From Klebsiella sp. BIGb0138 (lineage in GTDB: Bacteria > Pseudomonadota > Gammaproteobacteria > Enterobacterales > Enterobacteriaceae), in the NCBI RefSeq assembly GCF_004342285.1, contig NZ_SMCV01000002.1, positions 372,001 through 436,000 on the forward strand: 64,000 nucleotides of DNA, written 5' to 3'. The position numbers were made by a program, and so were the translations under genes. The notes under the pieces were generated by a model, which saw nothing but the letters and a program-made list of their open reading frames with translations, was not told the DNA's origin and ran no database searches. Of this stretch, positions 51,224 through 59,842 are shown piece after piece; within the stretch, counting starts at the first letter, position 1, and every line of letters starts with the position of its first letter.

Positions 51224-54200
51224 TTATGGACATGAGAAACGTGGAAGCTGGAACGGATTGCGAATGCTGTTCGGCGCAAATTCCAGCGTGACCGCGTAGC
51301 CATCAACGTTGAACGTCGCCTGACGGCTTAAACTGCTGCTGCCCGGCGCAGTACGTGCTTTATCAAAGAAACGGTTAAGCGCCCAGGCACCGCCGGTTAC
51401 CAGCGTCGAGGTGGTGCCATCGGCAAGGCCGAGCTGCATCCGCACCTGGTTGGTCCCCCCAGGGCCAGGCCAGCTCATCATCTGCACCGCCTGCGGGCCA
51501 TGGCTGTAGCGCAGCTGCTGGCCGTCGACATCCAGGGTCAGGTTAAGAATGCGGTTATCCATCCTGATGGTGCGTACGGTCACTTTGAATGACGGCGTGG
51601 TCGCACCGTTGGCAAAAAACGCGTCGCGAATCGACTGGGCCTGCTGGAACGGACGCAGCAACCCTTCGCTTCCCGGCAACGTTTTCCCGTCAATACCCGG
51701 CATAAAGCGCCAGTTGGCCTGAGTGGTATCCACTTTGTTGGTCAGATTGTCCCGGAAGAAGGTGTCCATCATCCCGGTACCCGGCGCGAACATCCGGGCC
51801 AGGTCATCCGGCGTCACTTCACTGCTGGCGTTGCGCACCAGCGGATAGCGACCGGCAATCGCCTGACGGCAAAAGCCGCCGACTTCAACATTAATACGCT
51901 TGCGGACGTTGTCGAGATCGCGGCGCTGCGTATCGCTGCTGGCACCGACCGCCATCTTACTGAACATCGTTTGTAACCCGCCCGGCAGACGCCCGGCGCT
52001 GGCCTGTAAGCGACCGATCGCCTCGCCGCCCGGCGGTTGCATTCCGCTATTAGCCGCATCCTGCACCGCGGTCAGGTAGCGATACAGCTCATCCACCTGC
52101 TTGAGAAAGTCATCAAACACGATAGTTTTGCTGCCTTTTTCCAGCGGCTGAGCCAGTTCGATCAGGGGCGCATAATGTTCGGTAACCAGCTGCTCCGGCG
52201 TCTGGGCCATAGCGGCGCCTTGCGCTGAACGGTTGTCATCGTTGCGGAACAGCGCTTCAAGGGTACGGGTTGCCCGGTTCCCCGTCTCTTCTTTTGCCCC
52301 CTGCCCGGCATCCGGCTCCGCTCGCGACAGCGTCAATACCTGACTCAGGTTGATCACCAGACGGCGTAACGGCGAATTGCTGGCTGAAAGCAGACGAGCA
52401 GTATTAATCCGCGACGACAGATCGGCGCTGTTATTAAGCTGAATATCGGCAAGGAAGCTATCCCAGTTGGCAATAAAATCGCGGATATACAGCTGGCGGA
52501 CCGCATTGTCGGTCTGTGGCTTATCTTCCTGTGCCGTCGTGGCGCCCAGTACCCATGCATCATCATCGTGCAGGGCGCTGGTGACGTTATCGATTTGCTG
52601 ATTGAATACCTTCCAGTAGCCATCCGGGGTATACAGCCCCGGCACGCCGTCGCTGACAGATTTCCCGCTTTTACGCGAGAACACCAGTTCGCTTTGCGGG
52701 CCGCCGAGAGTGGCCAGAGAGATCGGTTTAAGATTGTCGTCATGTTCCAGCAGCCGCTTGAGCCGCCCGTAAACGCGGGTCGATAAAGGCTGCTGGTTAA
52801 TGAGCGCGCGCTCCCTGGCGACCAGAGCATCGTCTTTTGCGTACGGCGAAGACTGTATCTGCGGCTCCAGCAACTGAGCCAGGTGCCCTTCAAGCTGGCG
52901 TAGCTGCGCCTGGGTGATGTTCTGCGGTAAATTGCGCTGCAGGTTCAGCATGATCCAGGAAAGCAGGAACTTCCCGTCATACTGTTTGGGTTGATACAGC
53001 ATCTGATAGGCTTTCAACGCCTCATAGCTGTATTCCACATCGCTGCCGTTGTCATTACGCAGCCAGGTGGTTATGCGCATTGCGACTTGAGGCAGCAGCA
53101 TTTGTTGCAAGGCTTTCTGATAAAGCGTCTGCGCAGCGTCGCTAACGTCATAGCCGCGATACAGCCCCATACGACGGGTGAGCGGCGGATCGTTAACATC
53201 AAACCCGGCGCTTTGCGGAAGCGCAATCAGCCCGTTGAGCAGAGGTAGCATCGCAAACAGGTCGTTCTGGCCAGGATACTGCAGCTGTTTACTTTGCTGC
53301 TCCAGCGGAGGGACCTTAGCCTGCACCTCCTGCAGATAGGCTTTGTTTTTGCCATAGCTGGTTAACCACAGGCCGCAAAGAATCACCAGCAGTGCGGCCA
53401 ATACCGCATACCCGGACCAGATTAACGCCCGGTTGCGCAGGGCCCACCAGCGGTTTTGCCCGGCAATGCCCGCCTCCTGGAAGATCACGTTCTGCAGCAG
53501 ATTCTTGATAAAGTAGCTCTGCCCTTTCCCGCCGGGGATCGGTGCCTCTTTGCTGACCGAATCCCAGCTGTCGTTCTCATTCACCTCGGGTAGTGAGAGC
53601 GAGCGATTAAGTTCGCCCATCACCCGGTCGAACGGCAGCCCCTCCTGCGTCCCGCTGGCGAAATAGATGCCGCGCGGGGAGAATTCCGTTTCGAAATTGG
53701 ACCGCGCAAAAACGGTACTCAGATAGTCAGCCAGCAACGGACGCAAGGCGGCAAACTCCTGCGGGAACAGCCACGCTTCGGCACGGGTTTTTGCATCATG
53801 CTCTTTCAGCATGGTTTCCGGCAGGCCGGCCTCCAGCCGCTGTTGCAACAAAGAAAACTCCTGCGCAAAGCTGCCCATCAGATCGAAGTCGGCCAGTTTT
53901 GCCTGCTCCCAGGGAAAGGTGAACCCCCAAATCTGATCGCGTTGCGCTTTATCGTAGCCGGCAAACCAGGCGCGGAAGCCTTTTAAGAGATCCGCCTTGG
54001 TCACCAGCACATATACCGGGAAGCGGATCCCAAGCTGCTCATGCAGCTCCGACAGGCGCAGGCGCAGGTTGACCGCCTGCTGCCGCGATGCTTCTGTTGA
54101 CTGGCTCAGCAGGTCGGAAATACTGATCGTCACCACCACACCATTGATTGGCTGGCGACGGCGATATTTGCGCAGCAGCCCGATAAATTTCAGCCATTCA

Positions 54201-54844
54201 GCGGCATCCTGAGCCTGCTCGCTCTCCTGGGTGGTGTAACGCCCGGCGGTATCCAGCAAAACGGCTTCGTTCGTAAACCACCAGTCGCAGTGACGAGTGC
54301 CGCCAATTCCGCGCAGCGCCGTTTTACCAAAGCGGTCGGCCAGCGGGAACTGCAGCCCTGAATTGGCCAGTGCGGTCGTTTTCCCGGAGCCGGAGGCGCC
54401 GATAATCACATACCACGGAAGCTGATAAAGATATTGGGTGCTGAAACGCTGGGTCCATTGCGCATGGCTACTGCCGGCTTTGCTGAAATGGGCTTTTTTC
54501 AGCATCTGCGCGGCTTCGTCAAACCGTTCAGCGAGGATCTGATCCTCACTGTTCAGACGCTGCTGTGGCTCCCCAGATGCCGGCTGTTTGCCCTCTTCCT
54601 GCAAATTGTCCATCAGTTTGCGATTGAGCCAGGCATTGTACAGGCGTGGAACAATATGGCTTTGCGCCCAGAGGAGGTAGACCACCGCAATGGTAATCGC
54701 GCGGTTTTGTTCAGATTCCAGCGGCCGGGTATCGACGATGGACAGCAGCGGTCCAATCATCCAGATTACCGCCGCAACAGCCGTGGCGCCGAGGAAGCCC
54801 CACAGCAGTCGGTTGGTCAGTATGGAAAGGAGAAGTGTCAGCAT
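51224..54844 (-). CDS. tssM: T6SS membrane-complex protein TssM (IcmF)
   Basis: 1206 residues. N-terminal membrane helices (about 1-55), a cytosolic nucleotide-binding-like domain with Walker A GASGSGKTTALANSG near residue 150, another helix (about 475-495, GYAVLAALLVILCGLWL) and a large periplasmic part. It bridges inner-membrane TssL and outer-membrane TssJ. The start lies 2 bases after the tssL stop. Confidence 0.96.
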   Translation of the reverse strand: MLTLLLSILTNRLLWGFLGATAVAAVIWMIGPLLSIVDTRPLESEQNRAITIAVVYLLWAQSHIVPRLYNAWLNRKLMDNLQEEGKQPASGEPQQRLNSEDQILAERFDEAAQMLKKAHFSKAGSSHAQWTQRFSTQYLYQLPWYVIIGASGSGKTTALANSGLQFPLADRFGKTALRGIGGTRHCDWWFTNEAVLLDTAGRYTTQESEQAQDAAEWLKFIGLLRKYRRRQPINGVVVTISISDLLSQSTEASRQQAVNLRLRLSELHEQLGIRFPVYVLVTKADLLKGFRAWFAGYDKAQRDQIWGFTFPWEQAKLADFDLMGSFAQEFSLLQQRLEAGLPETMLKEHDAKTRAEAWLFPQEFAALRPLLADYLSTVFARSNFETEFSPRGIYFASGTQEGLPFDRVMGELNRSLSLPEVNENDSWDSVSKEAPIPGGKGQSYFIKNLLQNVIFQEAGIAGQNRWWALRNRALIWSGYAVLAALLVILCGLWLTSYGKNKAYLQEVQAKVPPLEQQSKQLQYPGQNDLFAMLPLLNGLIALPQSAGFDVNDPPLTRRMGLYRGYDVSDAAQTLYQKALQQMLLPQVAMRITTWLRNDNGSDVEYSYEALKAYQMLYQPKQYDGKFLLSWIMLNLQRNLPQNITQAQLRQLEGHLAQLLEPQIQSSPYAKDDALVARERALINQQPLSTRVYGRLKRLLEHDDNLKPISLATLGGPQSELVFSRKSGKSVSDGVPGLYTPDGYWKVFNQQIDNVTSALHDDDAWVLGATTAQEDKPQTDNAVRQLYIRDFIANWDSFLADIQLNNSADLSSRINTARLLSASNSPLRRLVINLSQVLTLSRAEPDAGQGAKEETGNRATRTLEALFRNDDNRSAQGAAMAQTPEQLVTEHYAPLIELAQPLEKGSKTIVFDDFLKQVDELYRYLTAVQDAANSGMQPPGGEAIGRLQASAGRLPGGLQTMFSKMAVGASSDTQRRDLDNVRKRINVEVGGFCRQAIAGRYPLVRNASSEVTPDDLARMFAPGTGMMDTFFRDNLTNKVDTTQANWRFMPGIDGKTLPGSEGLLRPFQQAQSIRDAFFANGATTPSFKVTVRTIRMDNRILNLTLDVDGQQLRYSHGPQAVQMMSWPGPGGTNQVRMQLGLADGTTSTLVTGGAWALNRFFDKARTAPGSSSLSRQATFNVDGYAVTLEFAPNSIRNPFQLPRFSCP

Positions 54845-54846
54845 CC

Positions 54847-56085
54847 TTAATTTCCTTGGGGCAATCCGTTCAGCTCAGCCTGGGTGTTATCTGGCGACAC
54901 CAGCAGAGTAATTTCCACGCGGCGGTTACGGGCGCGGTTCTCAGGGGTCGTGTTGGGGACAATCGGGTTCATTTCACCGCGCCCCTCGGCTTTCACCCGC
55001 TCAGGTTGCGATAGGTGTTTTTGCAGCTGTTTCTGTACCGAGCGGGCACGCTCCAGCGAGAGCTCATAGTTGGAGGCAAAACGCGCACTGCGAATCGGCA
55101 CGTTGTCGCTGTATCCCACCACCAGTATTCGCCCGCTGACGTTATCCATTGCCTGCGCGACGCGATCAATAACCCTATCATAGCGATCGCGTACGACCGT
55201 CGAGGCGGAAGCGAACAGTCCATCGCCCTTCAGGATAACCACGCTGCGATCGGCTTCATCGCGTACCGCCACCAGCCCTGCATCGATTTCAGGGCGCAAG
55301 AAGCCGCGCAGGTTCAGCACCGCCGGTAGTTTTTCCGCCGGCTGCTGGATAGAGGCTTCCGGGAGCGGGGTTTGATAAATTTTCGCCAGTACCGGGTTGG
55401 TCCCGTCACCCAATCGCCAGTTAAGAATGATGTAAAAAAGGCAGGCGACAAATCCGGCCAGGGCGACGCAGGCCCAAAGCGGCACGACAGGTCGCCACAA
55501 TTTGCGTAGTACCGGCCGGTCTTCACCGTGCACGGAAAGCGGCGGCGCATAGTTACCGCGCACGCCGCAGATCATCTGCCACAGCCGCTGCTTAATGGTT
55601 TCCAGCTGCGTGCGGCCGTTATCCATTACCCGGTAACGCCCCTCAAAGCCGAGCAGCAGGCAGTAGTTGATGAGCTCCAGCAGATTGATGTGTTCGCGGG
55701 GGTTCTGCGACAGCCGCGCCAGCAGCTGGAAAAATTTTTCCCCGCCCCAGGTTTCATTATGGAAGGTCACCAGCAGGCCGCCGCCGGACCACACCCCGCG
55801 GCTTCCCCACGGAGTGAGGGCCGCCGCTTCATCCAGGGCGGTACACAGGCAGTAGCGAGCACCAACGATCACTTCATAGGGCAATCCGGCCTGCTGACAT
55901 CGCACTTCAAAACGACGGATTTCGTCAATCAGCCGCTGACGCAGCCCGGCCTGATCGTCATGGGATACGGAGTGGCGGATTTGTGGTATCGCATTTAGCA
56001 AAGGGTTGGCGGCCGCAACCAGGGGATTATTGCCACTTGTTCCGCTACCGGAGGGGTTGCTACCGGGGGCCTGTTGTTCCTGCAT
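54847..56085 (-). CDS. tssL: T6SS membrane-complex protein TssL with OmpA domain
   Basis: 412 residues. DotU/IcmH cytosolic domain (about 25-200), one membrane helix (WACVALAGFVACLFYIIL), then a periplasmic OmpA/MotB-like peptidoglycan-binding domain (VVGYSDNVPIRSARFASNYELS, about 320-405). This is the 'extended' TssL, which anchors the complex to the cell wall itself. A Gly/Ser/Pro-rich N-terminus precedes the DotU part. Confidence 0.95.
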   Translation of the reverse strand: MQEQQAPGSNPSGSGTSGNNPLVAAANPLLNAIPQIRHSVSHDDQAGLRQRLIDEIRRFEVRCQQAGLPYEVIVGARYCLCTALDEAAALTPWGSRGVWSGGGLLVTFHNETWGGEKFFQLLARLSQNPREHINLLELINYCLLLGFEGRYRVMDNGRTQLETIKQRLWQMICGVRGNYAPPLSVHGEDRPVLRKLWRPVVPLWACVALAGFVACLFYIILNWRLGDGTNPVLAKIYQTPLPEASIQQPAEKLPAVLNLRGFLRPEIDAGLVAVRDEADRSVVILKGDGLFASASTVVRDRYDRVIDRVAQAMDNVSGRILVVGYSDNVPIRSARFASNYELSLERARSVQKQLQKHLSQPERVKAEGRGEMNPIVPNTTPENRARNRRVEITLLVSPDNTQAELNGLPQGN

Positions 56086-56102
56086 AATGAGCGCTCGCTT
56101 TA

Positions 56103-57446
56103 TTATTCTGTCGGACTACGGATAGCCCAAAACTCCATATCAAGGCCCGGGAATTCACCCGCAAGGTGAAGAGCGAAAGCGCCTGATTTTTCCATTTCAC
56201 TCCAGAGCTCCCCCCCCTTCTCCAGCTCGAAGTAGTTATAACCTGCGTGCCAGGGAATTTGCGGCGGCGCGGCGGGCATCGCGCGTAGCATCAGCCCAGG
56301 CAGCTGGAGTTGTACCAGATCGCGAATTTTAGTCACCGGTGCGACTTTCATCTGCGCAGGGAAGTGCGTTTGCAGCATTTCTCCCGGTACGCTGGCTTTT
56401 ACCGCCAGGACGAAGCCGAACTCACGCACCATGCTGGTATCCGGAACGGTGGCGATATTCAGGCCATGTGAACGTTCGGTCAGCGGTAGCTGAATCGCAT
56501 TTTCTTCCATCACCATCGATAGCCCCTGACGCAACAGCAGCACCAGCTTGCCGAAACAACTCGCCAGATCGTCGTGGTCATACACCGGTAATGTCCCTTC
56601 CAGCGTTCTCTGGGCGGTCCAGGTCGCCAGTTCGCTCGCAAAGGGTAGCCAGCTATTCCACAGTGCTTCGGGGTGAATCAGCGGCAGGTTTTTAAGATGT
56701 GCGAGGTGTCCCAGATGACGGTTCACCAGCGACAGCAAGGTAAATTCAATTAACTCCGAGGTATTAAACCGCCCGGGCTGGCGCAGACGACCGGCGATTT
56801 GCTGGCTGCGTTGGGCCAGCAGACCGTGCAGATCGTTAACCATGCCGTAGAGTAGCGGATGATTCGTGCCGTTTAGCATGGGCGCGATATAGCCATTGTC
56901 CAGACGAACATGATTGTCATTGCGTTTTTCAACAATAAAGGCGACGCCAATCGCGGTCCATTCAGCCGTTAAATCCTTCTCCAGCATCAGTTGCAGACGC
57001 TGACGGCCAAATTGTACGGTAGCGTCACCGACGGAGAGCGCATTATCGTCCGCCACCTCCTGCTCGAAGGCGAGAAAACGCGCCAGCGAATCCTTTTCTT
57101 CGCTGAAGATAACCTCTTCACGTCCGCTGCGGCGCACCGGTAGCGCCAGAACCACTTTTTCACCGGCAGTATTATCCGCGACCGTCAATGGCTTCGGTCC
57201 CTGGCGACTGTCGCGGAACTGGAAGAACGTTCCGTCAGGTAACAGACCGCTGGCAGAGCTCAGCGCGACGCATCCCTGGCGTAACATGGCTTCATCCAGC
57301 TCAAAATCGAGAAAGCCCCAAAGATAAGCCCGCTGCAGGCCGCCCCACTCGCGAATGTGGTTTTGCAGGTAGCTCTCCGCCCGCTGGAAGTGATGCGGAC
57401 GTAAAAACATACCTTCTGTCCAGACCACTTTTTCTGCTTTATTCAT
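56103..57446 (-). CDS. tssK: T6SS baseplate protein TssK
   Basis: 447 residues, VasE/ImpJ family: VVWTEGMFLRPHHFQR near the start and a C-terminal YNYFELEKGGELW segment. TssK trimers link the baseplate wedges to the TssJLM membrane complex. AGGAA precedes the start. Confidence 0.96.
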   Translation of the reverse strand: MNKAEKVVWTEGMFLRPHHFQRAESYLQNHIREWGGLQRAYLWGFLDFELDEAMLRQGCVALSSASGLLPDGTFFQFRDSRQGPKPLTVADNTAGEKVVLALPVRRSGREEVIFSEEKDSLARFLAFEQEVADDNALSVGDATVQFGRQRLQLMLEKDLTAEWTAIGVAFIVEKRNDNHVRLDNGYIAPMLNGTNHPLLYGMVNDLHGLLAQRSQQIAGRLRQPGRFNTSELIEFTLLSLVNRHLGHLAHLKNLPLIHPEALWNSWLPFASELATWTAQRTLEGTLPVYDHDDLASCFGKLVLLLRQGLSMVMEENAIQLPLTERSHGLNIATVPDTSMVREFGFVLAVKASVPGEMLQTHFPAQMKVAPVTKIRDLVQLQLPGLMLRAMPAAPPQIPWHAGYNYFELEKGGELWSEMEKSGAFALHLAGEFPGLDMEFWAIRSPTE

Positions 57447-57470
57447 GCTAATTTCCTGTAAGAACTCGCG

Positions 57471-57977
57471 TTATTGCTTGACGACGCGGATCCCATTTAC
57501 GTCAAGATAAAGACTTGCCTGCAGTTCATTCGTCGACAGTTTCCAGAACTGCCAGAAAGGTGTTTCACCCGGATCGGGAAGGGGGAGGGATATGCGCCAC
57601 TTTTTACCATCTAAAGACTGGTATTCCGCCATAACCCCGATATAACGCACCTCTGACGAATTTTGCCCGCTCAGGGTCCTGGATAGCTGCCCCGGCATCA
57701 GGAAAAACTCATCACTATTAAGCAGGTTGGCAGCCAGTACCGTCTGCGCGTTATTCTGTAAGGAGTAGAAATCTGAGGACATGAATTCAGCATCAGATTT
57801 CAGCAATAACACTCTGACCTTCAACGGCGCAGAACTGTTAATTTGCGGGTGGGCCTGAAATCGAAGATTGTATCGGGCGGGGTCGCTGTGTGAAGACGAG
57901 CCACAACCACTAATCAATGCAAAAATAAACCAATAAAACGCCAGAAAGCCCCGGCGAAAATAAGAGTTATTGTTCAT
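57471..57977 (-). CDS. tssJ: T6SS outer-membrane lipoprotein TssJ
   Basis: 168 residues. Lipoprotein signal ending in LISGC (C25), followed by a transthyretin-like beta-sandwich with NSSAPLKVRVLLLKS and the loop that contacts TssM. The residue after the lipid cysteine is Gly, consistent with outer-membrane sorting. Confidence 0.93.
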   Translation of the reverse strand: MNNNSYFRRGFLAFYWFIFALISGCGSSSHSDPARYNLRFQAHPQINSSAPLKVRVLLLKSDAEFMSSDFYSLQNNAQTVLAANLLNSDEFFLMPGQLSRTLSGQNSSEVRYIGVMAEYQSLDGKKWRISLPLPDPGETPFWQFWKLSTNELQASLYLDVNGIRVVKQ

Positions 57978-58001
57978 ACGGTGTCGCTCGTAAAGGCGGG
58001 A

Positions 58002-58496
58002 TTAATCCAGAATCCAGGTACCATTATTGCCGTTTTTACAGGCTTTGGTATTACCATCAACGTTCACGCAGGTCGCTTTCTTGCGCGCTTTTGGGCGCTT
58101 TGACTGCTCGTTTATGGTTTTATCATAGAGCTCACTTTTCACGACGGCATTGGCCGGAGCATAGCCGATAAGATCGGTCTGACCATCATTAGCCAATGCA
58201 ATCCATGAGCCTTCCGCCTGACCGAGGGCAATATAGTTTGCGCCTGGAACTAACTGAACAATCACTTTCCCGCCATATCCTGGACGACTCATAACCGCGG
58301 CGGAATATAGCGCACGATATGCAGCGTTAATCGGCGTGAATTCAGTCGGCGGCACAACGATATGTCGGTGGGTTAGCGTCACGCCATTAATCTGGCTCGT
58401 TTCAATTGTATCATCGGTAATTTGTGGCTTCGGCGGAGCTTCACACCCAGCCAGGCCGACCGCAATTATGGCGGCTACAAACATTCGCATTTTCAT
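58002..58496 (-). CDS. SH3-domain lipoprotein heading the T6SS operon
   Basis: 164 residues. Lipoprotein signal MKMRMFVAAIIAVGLAGC; the residue after Cys is Glu, so outer-membrane sorting is expected. Residues about 75-130 resemble a bacterial SH3 domain (VQLVPGANYIALGQAEGSW), which often binds cell-wall peptides. The basic C-terminus has two cysteines (C-VNVDGNTKA-C). The start at 58496 has GGAAAAG upstream; the Met at 58508 is also possible. First gene of the T6SS unit. A periplasmic sensing or wall-remodelling role is inferred from position. Confidence 0.75.
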   Translation of the reverse strand: MKMRMFVAAIIAVGLAGCEAPPKPQITDDTIETSQINGVTLTHRHIVVPPTEFTPINAAYRALYSAAVMSRPGYGGKVIVQLVPGANYIALGQAEGSWIALANDGQTDLIGYAPANAVVKSELYDKTINEQSKRPKARKKATCVNVDGNTKACKNGNNGTWILD

Positions 58497-58508
58497 CTGC
58501 TTTTCCAT

Positions 58509-59842
58509 CGCAACTCTATTATTATATAAAGATATTTTTAGCGGCCAACAGGTCGTTTTAATATCCTTATCCACCGAAGGCAAAAGGTCATTTTTGCTGG
58601 CAACAGACATGGCTACCGCACGAGTCTTTGCGTACAAAGCCCCTGTCAACCATTACATTTCATTAACTATCGCCACACAATTTTACAGAACGAGACGGTC
58701 AATTCAACTCAACAAATAGATCGAGAACACAATTCCATTACAGCGCAACAACATTTAGGATTTATCTCATTAATGGATTCCCCGGCGCGCGAAGCCGCTG
58801 CCTCAACCCGATTTAAACAAACGACTGGCGCCATCATAATCAATTTTCAACCAATTGATTATTAACACTTAATTGGCCATTAATTAATTTAAAATTAATC
58901 AACACCCCAGTCAGAAATATCCATTTACATAAAATGAGAATAATCCCAAAAAATCATCCCCTGACATCACACCCCCATATTTGGTAGGGTAAGCCAATTA
59001 AAACACAGCTTGAAAATACATGTTTTAACGTCCACAACATGCCTGGTTTTTATACATCCACAACAATGAGGGGTGACATAAATAAAACATGCCTGGTTAC
59101 CTGAGCTATTAACAGATTCAGGTTCTCCTTCGCAAAAGAGGGGTATTAAAACATCAGAACGAAGTTATTGAGCGAGAACTGACTGGTAGCGGCGGTGGGA
59201 AGGCTTCAATATCATTCTCATTAAGCAATCATAAGTTATGAACCTGGCAGGCTCGGTATGGCGTTCATCATCAGCGCCTCTTACTCATCCTCTAAGGCGC
59301 CTCACGCCGACGATGCGATAGAAGTCGAAGCATTCATGCTGAATTATCGGCGTGAGTCATCCAGATCATTGACGGTACCCGCAATGTAAACCACTTCTCT
59401 CCTGTAAACGTTACAAATCCCTGGCGACCTTCCTCTGAGTGCATTTCTGAGGATGGTTCAGAGCATTAGAGAAATGCCAGACCCATGCGATATATGCCGA
59501 TCGTAGCGATCGCGTTTATCCAGGCCCAATTCTGGCTGCACGGATGCCCCCCGCTGCCGCAGATTGCCTGTATGCCAGAACAGCTTATGCAGCAAACCTG
59601 ATGCAACATGCAGGACGCGGTGTTTCATCTCCTCTTCCCTGTTCTGCACCGGTGCAGCTCTGCTAATTTTCTTTAAATATCAGGCAGATTTTTATCTGTT
59701 AAATACCCGGTTGCGGAAAATCTCCGCACTCTCCCGCCGATCAAACGATAATGATTATCATTAATTTGTTGCAAATGATAACCATTGCCAATAAATTATT
59801 TGCGCGTCTTTTTTTTCTTAACAATGGCAAGTGGTTAATATT
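58509..59842. other. Large gene-poor region between T6SS and the receptor gene
   Basis: About 1.3 kb without a convincing gene. 58509-59010 is strongly AT-rich and should hold the T6SS promoter. Direct repeats AACATGCCTGGTT occur at 59036-59048 and 59086-59098. An inverted repeat CTCACGCCGA (59301-59310) / TCGGCGTGAG (59347-59356) and a perfect palindrome CTGCACCGGTGCAG (59644-59657) follow. A 56-codon frame on the minus strand (59628-59458) has a purine-rich but badly spaced ribosome site and no known relatives that I recognise. Confidence 0.6.
59747..59789 (+). promoter_or_regulatory. Double Fur box of the receptor gene
   Basis: GATAATGATTATCATTAAT (59747-59765) matches 16 of 19 bases of the Fur consensus, and GCAAATGATAACCATTGCC (59771-59789) matches 14 of 19. 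They lie 54-96 bases before the start codon, so iron repression is very likely. Confidence 0.88.

Noticed and set aside
28445-58508. T6SS block as a tRNA-inserted genomic island
   Set aside because: No tRNA gene, integrase or flanking attachment repeats were found in the window; only local composition shifts in cargo genes suggest transfer.
59458-59628. 56-codon frame on the minus strand before the receptor gene
   Set aside because: GAGGAG touches the ATG without spacing, and the product has no recognisable features; noted only within the intergenic entry.
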